In this document: positions 10,266-18,320 of the stretch, one piece after another
Layout: every line of letters begins with the position of its first letter
Position numbering within the stretch: the stretch's first letter is position 1
Source of the DNA: Gemmatimonadaceae bacterium
Lineage (GTDB): Bacteria > Gemmatimonadota > Gemmatimonadetes > Gemmatimonadales > Gemmatimonadaceae
Length of the DNA: 39,896 nt
Assembly: GCA_016741895.1 (NCBI GenBank)
Contig: JACVCT010000007.1
Location: forward strand, 1-39,896
Direction of reading: 5' to 3'
Program-made: the position numbers and the translations under genes
The notes under the pieces: model-generated
The model's input: only the letters and a program-made list of their open reading frames with translations
Databases searched by the model: none
Told to the model about the DNA's origin: nothing

Positions 10266-12170
10266 ATGACCACAGCCGCCGAGCAGCACCCCGTCTCGCC
10301 TTCCGTTCCGAGCCCCTCGCCACGTACCGAGCAGCTGTCACGCCTCCTCGATCCCGAACAGGTCGTGGTATTCGACGGCGCCATGGGCACCATGCTCTAC
10401 AACCGCGGGGTGTTCATCAATCAGTGCTACGATGAACTCGTGCTGCGCAGCCCGGATCTTGTGCGCGCCGTGCATGCGGAGTACGTGAAGGCGGGTGCGG
10501 AGGTGGTGGAGACCAATACCTTCGGGGCCAACCGTCTCAAGCTGGCCCAATACGGGCTGGACACGCAGGTCACGCAGATCAACCGCAAGGCGGCCGAGCT
10601 GGCGCGCGAGGCGGCCGGGGAGCATCGCCTCGTGGCCGGAGCCGTTGGGCCATTGGGGGTGCGGCTTGAGCCCTATGGGCCCACCAGCCGCGAGGAGGCG
10701 CGCGGAATCTTCGCCGAGCAGATGCGCGCCCTGCTGGAGGGGGGCGCCGACTGCTTTGTGCTGGAAACCTTTGGTGATCTGGAAGAACTGCAGCAGGCCG
10801 TGCTGGCGGCCCGTGAGGTGCAGGCCACGGTGCCGATCATCGCCCAGGCCACCATTGGTCCGGACCTGCGCACCGCCTATGGCGCGACGCCCGAGGATGT
10901 GGCCCGAGTGCTGGAGCGCTGGGGCGTGGACATCATCGGACTCAATTGCTCGGTGGGGCCGCAGACCATTCTCGAGGCCATCGAGCGCATGGCGGCCGTG
11001 ACAGACTGCAAGCTGTCGGCTCAACCCAACGCCGGCATGCCACGTGACGTGGGTGGGCGCAGCATGTACATGGCCAGCCCTGAGTACATGGCCACCTATG
11101 CCCGGCACCTGGTTCAGGCGGGGGCCAAGGTGGTGGGGGGCTGCTGCGGCACCACGCCCGAGCACATCAAGGCCATGGTGGAGGGCATACGCCCCCTCGC
11201 TCCGCGCAGCCGTGTGAGTGTGGGCGCCACGCGAGAGATGCTGGCGGCCGGTCAGTCGGCGCAAGGTCGTGAGCCCGTTCCCCTGGCCGAGCGCTCACGA
11301 CTGGGTGCCAAGCTGGCCGCGGGGGCTTTCGTGACCAGTGTGGAAATTGTGCCGCCACGCGGCATTGACACGGTCAAGCTGGAACAGGACGCGGCCATGC
11401 TGGCGGCGGCCGGCGTGGATGCCATCAACGTGCCCGACGGGCCGCGCGCGCAGAGCCGCATGGGGGCCATAGCCACCAGTCTCATCATCGAGCGGCACGG
11501 CATTGAAGCCGTGACGCACTACGCCTGTCGTGACCGCAACCTGCTGGGCATGCTGAGCGACCTGCTGGGTGCGGGGGCGCTTGGCTTGCGCAACATGCTG
11601 CTCATTACGGGTGATCCACCCAAGATGGGCCCCTATCCCGATGCGACGGCGGTGTTCGACATCGATGCCATTGGTCTCACCAACCTGGTGGCCAAGCTCA
11701 ATCGTGGACTCGACCCGGGTCGCAACCCCATTGGCGAGCCCACGCGCTTCGTGATTGGCGTGGGGGTGAATCCGGTGGCCATCGACCCCGAGCACGAGCT
11801 GCGGCGATTCCACTGGAAGGTAGAGGCCGGGGCCGAGTATGCCATTACACAGCCCGTATTCGACCCGGCGCAGCTGGAGGCGTTTGTTGCGAGTATAGAC
11901 GATGTGCGTATTCCCATCATTGCCGGCATCTGGCCGCTGGTGAGTGCACGCAACGCGGAGTTCCTGGCCAACGAGGTGCCGGGAGTCACGGTGCCGCAGG
12001 AGGTATTGGACCGTATGCGACGGGCAAACGAGAAGAGCAAGGAACATGCAGTGGCTGAAGGCATTGCCATTGCGCGCGAGGCTCTGGAGCGGGTGCGCGG
12101 GGTGGTGCAGGGCGTGCAGGTGAGTGCGCCGTTTGGCAAGGCGGAGTTGGCGCTGCAGGTGTTTGGCTGA
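10266..12170 (+). CDS. Bifunctional homocysteine S-methyltransferase / methylenetetrahydrofolate reductase
   Basis: A 634-residue fusion of the B. subtilis YitJ type. The N-terminal half is a homocysteine methyltransferase domain ([25 protein letters not shown], and the zinc motif [10 protein letters not shown]). The C-terminal half is a MetF-like flavin TIM barrel (TSVEIVPPRG, NVPDGPRAQSR, LITGDPPK, YAITQPVFD, IPIIAGIWPL). The reductase would make the 5-methyl-THF that MetH consumes, which explains the head-to-head arrangement. The start is ATG at 10266 (MTTAAEQHP). The track's ATG at 10176 would overlap metH by 75 bases and adds residues unlike the family. The next gene begins inside the stop (TGATG), so downstream expression is probably coupled. 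Whether the methyltransferase half acts on its own or feeds MetH is unknown. Confidence 0.93.
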   Translation: MTTAAEQHPVSPSVPSPSPRTEQLSRLLDPEQVVVFDGAMGTMLYNRGVFINQCYDELVLRSPDLVRAVHAEYVKAGAEVVETNTFGANRLKLAQYGLDTQVTQINRKAAELAREAAGEHRLVAGAVGPLGVRLEPYGPTSREEARGIFAEQMRALLEGGADCFVLETFGDLEELQQAVLAAREVQATVPIIAQATIGPDLRTAYGATPEDVARVLERWGVDIIGLNCSVGPQTILEAIERMAAVTDCKLSAQPNAGMPRDVGGRSMYMASPEYMATYARHLVQAGAKVVGGCCGTTPEHIKAMVEGIRPLAPRSRVSVGATREMLAAGQSAQGREPVPLAERSRLGAKLAAGAFVTSVEIVPPRGIDTVKLEQDAAMLAAAGVDAINVPDGPRAQSRMGAIATSLIIERHGIEAVTHYACRDRNLLGMLSDLLGAGALGLRNMLLITGDPPKMGPYPDATAVFDIDAIGLTNLVAKLNRGLDPGRNPIGEPTRFVIGVGVNPVAIDPEHELRRFHWKVEAGAEYAITQPVFDPAQLEAFVASIDDVRIPIIAGIWPLVSARNAEFLANEVPGVTVPQEVLDRMRRANEKSKEHAVAEGIAIAREALERVRGVVQGVQVSAPFGKAELALQVFG

Positions 12171-13615
12171 TGGGTGCCGATTTGATGGGTGCCCGATTGT
12201 CATTGCGCAGCACTGCGGCAGTACTCGGTGTGACCAGCCTGCTGTGGTTCGCACTCAACGTGGATTTTCTCATGCGTGGTGATGCCACCACGTATGCCAA
12301 CTACGCCCTGCTGGGAAAGTTCGACGACATCACGCTGCACAACGGCTACTACTTCGTCGTGTATGCCCTGCAGCACTGGCTGGCCGGTCCGCTCGGCGTT
12401 CCGGTGCACGAAACCATGGCCTGGCTGAATGTGCTGTGCGGTGCGGCGGCCACCGTGCTGGTCCTGCTGTTCACCGAGGCGCTGGTTGGCGATCGGCGAC
12501 TTGGCGTGCTGGCCGCTCTGCTCTTTGTGTTGTCGGGTCGTGTGCTCATGAATGCCACCAGCAGCGAGATCTACATGCTGCAGACGGTGTGCGTGTTGGC
12601 CTCCATGCTGGCGTATGTGAAGAATCGCTTTGTGCTGGCCGGAGTGGCCGCCGGGTGTTCGCTGCTCGTTTCTCCGCTCAGTGCCTTTGCGTTCCTGTTC
12701 TTTCCGGTGTGGGAGGCCACACGAGGCGAAAAAATCCGCTGGAAGGCCTTCGCGCTGTTCGTGGCGGCGGGGACGGTAGTCTACCTGCCCTACCTCGTCA
12801 CCTGCTGGCGCGAGCTGTTCTGGGGCCGCCGGGGACTGCTGGTGGTGCGGGAGGCGGCCAAGCTCGATCTGCCGCTCCTGGCCGTCAACATCTTCAAGTA
12901 CCAGTTCAAGCACTACACACTGCTGTGGGTGTTGCTGCTGCCGGCCCTGTTACAGGTAGCGCGATACCGGCGCGTGGCGTGGCTGACGCTGGCTGTGGCA
13001 TTGCCACATGCCTACATCGTGGCCAAGCTCACCACGGAGGATCACACCTTTCTCCTCAACGTGGACCCATTCATTGTGCTCTGGATGGCCGTTGGGCTGG
13101 GCGTGCTCTTCGACAGGAAGTCGTGGCGTTGGCTGGCACCCCTGCCACTGGCAGCCCATTTGCTGCTGTACGTAAAGTCCGGCATGCTGTTCTCCGGCGA
13201 GTACAACAAGGGGTACGCCACCGAGATGCGGGGGATCGCCGAACAGTACATCAAGGGCAAGCCGGCGGTCCTGATCTCCGATTGGGATGTCGGCATAGCC
13301 ATGGCGCATTTTGGAAGTGACTCCATTACGAGTATTCCGGAGGAGGATCCCGTCTATCGACAGATGTACGATTTCACCGACGACGAGAAGATCCGCCCCA
13401 GTCTCGATGGTGTGACCATCTATCTGCTGGATCCCTGGTCGCCCTCCCCCATCAATCGCCTGCTGCGCAGTGATGCCGCGTTGCAGCAGTTGCGGGAAAC
13501 CATGTCCATCAAAGTGCAGGCAGAGCAGAAACTGGGACTCGTCTGTACCGAGTTGGCGCGGGGCACACACGTCCTGTATCGCTGCGAGCGGCGTGCAGCG
13601 GTCACCCCCGCCTGA
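12170..13615 (+). CDS. Polytopic membrane protein, possible GT-C-type glycosyltransferase
   Basis: A 481-residue inner-membrane protein with about ten hydrophobic segments between residues 12 and 345 and a soluble C-terminal domain of about 130 residues. Early residues include an acidic-polar loop after the first membrane helix (NVDFLMRGDATTYANYA), the position where GT-C transferases carry a catalytic Asp. I did not recognise a named family, but size, topology and the loop acid resemble DUF2723- or ArnT/PMT-like lipid-linked-sugar transferases. It starts inside the stop of the preceding gene and ends 6 bases before the DprE1-like gene. That context makes it a candidate for the enzyme that uses the polyprenyl-phosphate sugar made by the next two genes. 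An alternative in-frame ATG is at 12185. Function is inference. Confidence 0.72.
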   Translation: MGADLMGARLSLRSTAAVLGVTSLLWFALNVDFLMRGDATTYANYALLGKFDDITLHNGYYFVVYALQHWLAGPLGVPVHETMAWLNVLCGAAATVLVLLFTEALVGDRRLGVLAALLFVLSGRVLMNATSSEIYMLQTVCVLASMLAYVKNRFVLAGVAAGCSLLVSPLSAFAFLFFPVWEATRGEKIRWKAFALFVAAGTVVYLPYLVTCWRELFWGRRGLLVVREAAKLDLPLLAVNIFKYQFKHYTLLWVLLLPALLQVARYRRVAWLTLAVALPHAYIVAKLTTEDHTFLLNVDPFIVLWMAVGLGVLFDRKSWRWLAPLPLAAHLLLYVKSGMLFSGEYNKGYATEMRGIAEQYIKGKPAVLISDWDVGIAMAHFGSDSITSIPEEDPVYRQMYDFTDDEKIRPSLDGVTIYLLDPWSPSPINRLLRSDAALQQLRETMSIKVQAEQKLGLVCTELARGTHVLYRCERRAAVTPA

Positions 13616-13621
13616 CCGTCC

Positions 13622-14980
13622 ATGGCAGCGTCTGCGCAGCGTCCAAACACCTCCGCGTCGCCCATGTCGCTGACCTCGTGGGGGCGTACGCGACACGCCA
13701 TGTCGGTCGTGCACGCAGCAGACAATGTGGAAGCAATCCGCGCCGTCGTCACAGCACAACATCAGGGGGGGCTCGTCGCTCGCGGTCTTGCACGCAGCTA
13801 CGGCGATTGCTGCCTGATCGACGGAGGACGTGTGCTGGATATGACGCGTCTTTCGCGCATCCTTGATGTCGACGTGGAGGCCCGCGCGGTGACCTGCGAG
13901 GCCGGGGTCTCCTTGCGGCAGTTGTCCGCGGCACTTGAGCCGCTTGGCATGGCGCTGCCCGTTTATCCCGGCACGGGCTTTGTCACTGTGGGTGGCGCCA
14001 TTGCCAACGATGTGCACGGCAAGGAACAGCATGTGGCCGGTACCTTCGGGCATCACGTGGAATGGGTCGATCTCGTTACGGCCAACGGTCAACTGCAGCG
14101 GGTTTCGTCAGCCCAGCATCCCGCGTTCTTTCGCGCCACGGTTGGTGGGCTGGGGCTTACGGGCATCATAGTGGCGGCGCGATTGCGGGTCCCCGCTCTG
14201 GTCGGGACCTCGCTCGAAGTTCGTGAGTATCGCACTCGCGATCTCGAGGCAACGGCGCACATGCTGGAGACGCACGCGGCCACAGTGCCCAGCATGGTGG
14301 CCTGGGTGGACCTCATGACCCGATCTGCCGGACGCGGGGTGGTGGAACTGGCGCAGCCGGTGCCTGGCCCGCTCGAGGCTGCGCCTCCGCGGCGTGAGGC
14401 CATGCTTCCCGATGTGTTCCCCGACTTTGCCATCAACCGCTGGAGCATGTCGGCGTTCAATGCGCTGTACTTCAACCGCATTCCCAGATTGGGACGCGCT
14501 CGTGTGCTGCACAGGAGACGCGCTCTGTTCCCGCTTGATGCGCTGGGGGAGTGGCATCGCGCGTACGGACGGCGTGGCCTGTTCCAGTTTCAATGTTGCA
14601 TGCCCACCGCGGTGGCCGTCCCGGTCTTTGAGCGCATCCGCAGCGAGTTGCGTCGTGCCGCCATCGGTTCCACTTTGGCGGTCATGAAGTGGGTGGGGAA
14701 GACCGGTCCCGGGTATCTCTCCTTCACGCGTCCCGGTCTTTCTCTGGCGCTCGACTTCCCCGGTACGGCGGAGGCCGAATCGCTTATTGTCCGACTGTAC
14801 GACATCGTGCTCGAGGAGAACGGAACGGTGTATCTCGCCAAGGACGCCTGCCTCAAGGCCGAGCAGTATCGCGCCATGTTTGCCGAGGCACGGTCGTTTG
14901 CGAACGTGCTGGGCGAGCTTGATCCGGAGCATCGTCTACGGTCAGACATGTCTCGGCGACTCGCGGTGCATTCCGCATGA
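13622..14980 (+). CDS. FAD-linked oxidoreductase, DprE1-like
   Basis: A VAO-type FAD oxidase resembling mycobacterial DprE1, which oxidises the 2'-OH of decaprenylphosphoryl-ribose as the first half of its epimerisation to arabinose. Visible features are SLTSWGRT near the N-terminus, the FAD-binding loop GLARSYGD, VTCEAGVSL, PGTGFVTVGGAIANDVHGK and ATVGGLGLTG. The C-terminal cap contains a KWVGKTGPGYLSF segment and AKDACLKAEQYRAMF, where the family carries a Lys important for catalysis. The track start (13622) is used. A second ATG at 13664 (MSLTSWGRT) aligns better with the DprE1 N-terminus and may be the real one. It follows the GT-C-like gene by 6 bases and overlaps the HAD-UbiA gene in an ATGA. 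The partner reductase (DprE2) is not in the window. Confidence 0.85.
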   Translation: MAASAQRPNTSASPMSLTSWGRTRHAMSVVHAADNVEAIRAVVTAQHQGGLVARGLARSYGDCCLIDGGRVLDMTRLSRILDVDVEARAVTCEAGVSLRQLSAALEPLGMALPVYPGTGFVTVGGAIANDVHGKEQHVAGTFGHHVEWVDLVTANGQLQRVSSAQHPAFFRATVGGLGLTGIIVAARLRVPALVGTSLEVREYRTRDLEATAHMLETHAATVPSMVAWVDLMTRSAGRGVVELAQPVPGPLEAAPPRREAMLPDVFPDFAINRWSMSAFNALYFNRIPRLGRARVLHRRRALFPLDALGEWHRAYGRRGLFQFQCCMPTAVAVPVFERIRSELRRAAIGSTLAVMKWVGKTGPGYLSFTRPGLSLALDFPGTAEAESLIVRLYDIVLEENGTVYLAKDACLKAEQYRAMFAEARSFANVLGELDPEHRLRSDMSRRLAVHSA

Positions 14981-16452
14981 ATCACCCGCTGGGTGAGCCC
15001 GTGCCCAACCCGCCAGCGTCGGGAGACGTGCCGCTTGTCGTGGATCTCGATGGCACACTGGTGCTTGCTGACACCTTGCACGAGTCGCTCTGGCGGGCCG
15101 TCCGTCTGCGCCCGGTGCTGCTGTGGCAATTGCCGGGGCTCCTGCTCTCGGGCAAGGCCACGTTCAAGGCCGCCGTGGCGAAGCACGCCTCGCTTGATGC
15201 AGCCACGTTGCCCTACCACGAGCCCCTGCTCGAGCGCCTGCGGTTGGAGGCGGCCAATCGCCCCGTGGTTCTCTGCACGGGAGCCGACGAACAGGTGGCC
15301 CGGGCCGTGGCCGACCATCTCGGGGTGTTCAGCGACGTCATGGCCTCTGACGGACAGCAGAATCTCACGGGGGCAGACAAGGCAACAGCCCTGGTGGCTC
15401 GATTTGGAGAAGCCGGGTTCGACTACGTCGGCAACGATGTGGTGGACCTGCACGTGTTTCCGAGAGCCCGCCGTGCATGGATTGTGAACCCCAGTTCGGC
15501 ACTGAAGCGACGCATCGCCGAAGTGAGCAACGCGGGGGAAATGCACGCGGCCACGGAGTCGGTGGCTCGCGCCCTGTGGCGGGCCATGCGTCCCCATCAG
15601 TGGCTCAAGAATGTGCTGGTGTTCGTGCCGCTGTTGACGGCGACGGACATCGATCATGTGACGGGAGCACTGACCGCGCTGATGGCCTTTCTGGCCTTCT
15701 CCCTCGTGGCGTCGGGCGTGTATCTGGCGAACGATCTGCTGGATCTCGAGGCCGATCGGCGCCATCCGCGAAAACGCAGGCGACCTCTCGCGGCGGGCCA
15801 TCTCCCACTGCCGCTGGCAGTGCTGGCCTCCACGGGATTGTTCGGGACGGGCCTTGTAATCGCCTGGGCGATCTCCGCGATGTTCGGTGCCGCGCTCTGC
15901 GTCTACGTGCTGGTCACCTTGGCCTACATGCTGCGGCTCAAGCGTGTCCCCATTCTTGATTCCATTGTTCTCGCGTCGTTGTACACACTGCGCATCATCG
16001 GTGGAGCCGCCGCCATTGCGGTTGTGCCATCCTTCTGGTTGCTGGCTTTCTCGGTGTTCTTCTTCATGAGTCTCGCGCTTGGCAAGCGCTTCGCGGAACT
16101 CGTGGAGCTGGAGGGAACGGGCAGCCCGTCCGCCATTCCGGGCCGGGAGTATCGTCCCGAGGATCTCCAGACGCTGCTCGCTCAGGGCAATGCCACCGGC
16201 TGCGCGGCGGTGGTGGTCATGGCGCTCTACATCCATAGTGGGCTCGAACCGGGACAATATCGCTTTCCGGAATTGCTCTGGCTCATCTGCCTGGTCCTGC
16301 TCTATTGGGTTAGCAAGTTCTGGCTGAATGCGCAGCGCCGCGAAATTGTCGGAGATCCGGTTATCTGGGCCGCGACCAATCGGGTGAGTCGTGGACTGGC
16401 TGTACTTGCCGTGGTTCTGCTGGTGGCTGCACGTTGGTACCCGTTTGGCTGA
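14977..16452 (+). CDS. HAD phosphatase-UbiA prenyltransferase fusion (decaprenyl-phosphate phosphoribosyltransferase-like)
   Basis: 491 residues in two parts. Residues about 20-200 are a HAD domain with the nucleophile motif VVDLDGTLVLAD, the motif II region VVLCTGADEQ and the GNDVVDLHVF acid motif. Residues about 205-491 are a polytopic UbiA domain with its two Asp-rich motifs: NDLLDLEADRRHPRKRRRP and, later, LKRVPILDSIVLASLYTLR. UbiA members beside DprE1-like enzymes transfer phosphoribose from PRPP to polyprenyl phosphate. The fused HAD would then remove the 5-phosphate, giving polyprenyl-phosphoryl-ribose for the oxidase encoded just upstream. The gene order and ATGA overlap support one pathway. 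The alternative is another polyprenyl or aromatic prenyl transfer; the Asp-rich motifs do not distinguish substrates by themselves. Confidence 0.87.
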   Translation: MNHPLGEPVPNPPASGDVPLVVDLDGTLVLADTLHESLWRAVRLRPVLLWQLPGLLLSGKATFKAAVAKHASLDAATLPYHEPLLERLRLEAANRPVVLCTGADEQVARAVADHLGVFSDVMASDGQQNLTGADKATALVARFGEAGFDYVGNDVVDLHVFPRARRAWIVNPSSALKRRIAEVSNAGEMHAATESVARALWRAMRPHQWLKNVLVFVPLLTATDIDHVTGALTALMAFLAFSLVASGVYLANDLLDLEADRRHPRKRRRPLAAGHLPLPLAVLASTGLFGTGLVIAWAISAMFGAALCVYVLVTLAYMLRLKRVPILDSIVLASLYTLRIIGGAAAIAVVPSFWLLAFSVFFFMSLALGKRFAELVELEGTGSPSAIPGREYRPEDLQTLLAQGNATGCAAVVVMALYIHSGLEPGQYRFPELLWLICLVLLYWVSKFWLNAQRREIVGDPVIWAATNRVSRGLAVLAVVLLVAARWYPFG

Positions 16453-16556
16453 GGGCCCGGTTGCCGGACGGTCACGCGAAGGCAGGCTGTTGACTGGTCT
16501 GTGGGTCGCCTGCGGCAGTCGTCGCATTAACTCGTCGGACTGGCTGGTCCTAGTTC

Positions 16557-16573
16557 GGTGATCCCAGATCACC
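16557..16573. promoter_or_regulatory. Perfect dyad GGTGATC-CCA-GATCACC, possible activator site
   Basis: A perfect 7-bp inverted repeat with a 3-bp centre lies in the 274-base gap after the HAD-UbiA gene. No T-run follows, so it is not a typical terminator. Its centre is about 96 bases upstream of the start point predicted from the sigma-54 motif at 16635-16650, where NtrC-type enhancer-binding proteins usually sit. The regulator is unknown. Confidence 0.5.
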
Positions 16574-16634
16574 ATCCCCGAGCTTGCTGACGGAATCTTC
16601 ATTCAAGGCGAGCGATTTTTCCGGCGAGCGGGTT

Positions 16635-16650
16635 TGGCCGGCTTCTTGCT
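16635..16650 (+). promoter_or_regulatory. Sigma-54 (-24/-12) promoter upstream of the sugar transferase
   Basis: TGGCCGGCTTCTTGCT matches the RpoN consensus TGGCACG-N4-TTGCW, including the invariant GG and GC at the correct spacing. The predicted start point is near 16661, giving a leader of about 66 bases before the ATG at 16727. PEP-CTERM/EPS loci elsewhere are known to be controlled by the sigma-54-dependent PrsK/PrsR pair, which makes this site plausible. A single motif match can still arise by chance. Confidence 0.6.
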
Positions 16651-16726
16651 TCTACTGTGACACCGAACCCCACCGCCGCGTCTTGACGGTAACCCCGGAA
16701 TACGCCACTCTCCGGTTCTCCCTACA

Positions 16727-17512
16727 ATGTCCGGTATCCATTCCATCTCCTCGATCGCAGGCGGCCCGCGCCCCGGCCCGCGCCGCGTGACCCCCAGGTC
16801 ACGGGACGCCGTGCGCCCGCTGGCCGTGGTCCCGACGCCGGGACCCTACGATGACTTCGAACCCCGGCCGCGGTCCGAGCTGGCCACCCGGGTCTTCAAT
16901 GTCATCGTCGCCGGGCTGATGCTCATTCTGGCCTCGCCGGTCATGCTGCTGGCGGCCCTCGCCATTCGCCTCACCTCCCGCGGCCCCATTCTCTACATGC
17001 AGGAGCGGGTGGGCCTCGACCGCCGCTGGAACCGTACGCGCGCACTCAACGAGCGCCGCCGCGAGGATCTGGGCGGAGCCCCCTTCACCATTTTCAAGTT
17101 CCGCTCCATGCGGGTGGACGCCGAGGCCAATGGCCAGGCGGTGTGGGCCAAGAAGAACGACGACCGCGTCACGGCCGTGGGCAAGGTCCTGCGCGCCACG
17201 CGCATCGACGAACTGCCCCAGCTCTTCAACGTGCTGCGCGGCGACATGAACATCGTGGGCCCGCGCCCCGAGCGCCCGTCCATCTTCGTCCGCCTGCGCG
17301 AGCAGATTGACGAGTATCCCGTGCGCCAGCGCGTGCGCCCCGGCATCACCGGTCTCGCCCAGGTGTCCAACCCCTACGACCAGACCATCGACGACGTGCG
17401 TCGCAAGGTGGAGTTCGACATCGCCTACATGCGGCGGCAGTCGCTGGCCGAGGACATTCGCATCATGGCGCGCACCGTGCCGGTCATGCTGCTGCGCATC
17501 GGCGGCTGGTAA
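16727..17512 (+). CDS. Polyprenyl-phosphate sugar-1-phosphate transferase (bacterial sugar transferase family)
   Basis: A 261-residue initiating enzyme of exopolysaccharide synthesis. It would transfer a sugar-1-phosphate from a nucleotide-sugar to undecaprenyl phosphate at the inner membrane. A disordered basic N-terminus of about 50 residues precedes one membrane or re-entrant helix (VFNVIVAGLMLILASPVMLL, about 56-75). The catalytic domain follows, with FTIFKFRSM, the catalytic acidic pair in RIDELPQLFNVLRGDMN, VGPRPERP and RPGITGLAQVS. This is the minimal, C-terminal-domain form of the WbaP/PssY-like family; the larger forms have four extra N-terminal helices. It is monocistronic, with a sigma-54-like promoter upstream and a hairpin terminator downstream. 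It probably starts the glycan assembled by the glycosyltransferases at the left end of the window. Confidence 0.92.
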   Translation: MSGIHSISSIAGGPRPGPRRVTPRSRDAVRPLAVVPTPGPYDDFEPRPRSELATRVFNVIVAGLMLILASPVMLLAALAIRLTSRGPILYMQERVGLDRRWNRTRALNERRREDLGGAPFTIFKFRSMRVDAEANGQAVWAKKNDDRVTAVGKVLRATRIDELPQLFNVLRGDMNIVGPRPERPSIFVRLREQIDEYPVRQRVRPGITGLAQVSNPYDQTIDDVRRKVEFDIAYMRRQSLAEDIRIMARTVPVMLLRIGGW

Positions 17513-17560
17513 GGCAGACTTGATTTCGCCGCCTCAAGGGCGGCACGACGACATAACGAG

Positions 17561-17600
17561 CGGGTGGGCGGGCCTCAGTGGCCAGCCCACCCGTTTCGTT
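17561..17600. terminator. Hairpin terminator between convergent genes
   Basis: A 9-bp stem CGGGTGGGC/GCCCACCCG with an inner GGCC/GGCC pairing is followed on the + strand by TTTCGTTT. It sits between the + strand sugar transferase and the - strand PEP-CTERM-like gene, so it may act in both directions. The T-run is clearest for + transcription. Confidence 0.65.
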
Positions 17601-17623
17601 TCCGTCGCCGATTCGCCGACGTG

Positions 17624-18223
17624 TCAGTGCAATGGCGAGCTGGCCGCGCGGCGCCGCGCAGCCGCCAGCAGCAGGACGCCCGGTGCGAGCAGAAGCAGAG
17701 GGTGTGGCTCCGACAACTCCACCTTGCTCCGCACATCGAACATCAGGTCCTCGGTACCGGAACCGCTCGGCACGCCCAGGTACACTTGTCCGCCGGCATA
17801 CAGGTCCTGTGTTCCGCCCACGCCCCAGTATGAATTGGTGGTGGACAGCCACGCCGTGTACACCTCGCCCACATCCAGCGTGATGCCCGAAAAGTCCGCG
17901 TAGGCAAATTCGGCTTCCAAACCGGACGCGGTGGGCGTCGGGTTGATGCTGCGCTGCGCGATGAATGTTCCGCCGGCACCCGCACCGAGATACAGATCGA
18001 TGGTCACCGGCACCGCAGCAAACTGTGCATTCAACGTGCCGAAGGCGAAGCCGATTTCCAGCAGCGACGCATACTCGGCGGTAAAGCTCTGCCCCAGCGG
18101 TTCGAATGATTGAATCTGCAGAACGGAGAATTGCGGACCGAGATTGCTCTGTGCCATTGCCGTGGCCGATGCCGCTGACATCACGGCGGCGAGCATCGTT
18201 GCCATCATCGTCAAACGACGCAT
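17624..18223 (-). CDS. Secreted protein with PEP-CTERM-like sorting signal
   Basis: 199 residues. The N-terminus is a signal peptide (basic MRR, hydrophobic run, cleavage probably after AMAQ). The body is a beta-rich domain without a recognised family. The C-terminus has the three-part shape of an exosortase signal: SEPHPLLLLAPGV, a hydrophobic stretch, then an ARRRAA basic cluster. The usual Pro-Glu-Pro is here Glu-Pro-His-Pro, so it is a variant. PEP-CTERM proteins are exported, recognised by an exosortase and usually linked to EPS production, which agrees with the sugar transferase next to it and the TIGR03087-like gene earlier. The start is ATG with an upstream GACGAGGTG that can serve as ribosome binding site. 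No exosortase gene is in the window. Confidence 0.78.
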   Translation of the reverse strand: MRRLTMMATMLAAVMSAASATAMAQSNLGPQFSVLQIQSFEPLGQSFTAEYASLLEIGFAFGTLNAQFAAVPVTIDLYLGAGAGGTFIAQRSINPTPTASGLEAEFAYADFSGITLDVGEVYTAWLSTTNSYWGVGGTQDLYAGGQVYLGVPSGSGTEDLMFDVRSKVELSEPHPLLLLAPGVLLLAAARRRAASSPLH

Positions 18224-18320
18224 GTCAACACCTCGTCATGAAAGTGGAAAACGGAATGCGAACGTCGCGAAAGTACGCGCGAATTCCACCGATGACCAGC
18301 TCATGCGAGACGTTGGTGAT

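Noticed and set aside
14590-16602. 670-codon minus-strand ORF opposite the DprE1-like and HAD-UbiA genes
   Set aside because: Gln/Arg/His-rich shadow translation without recognisable domains, fully covered by two well-supported + strand genes.
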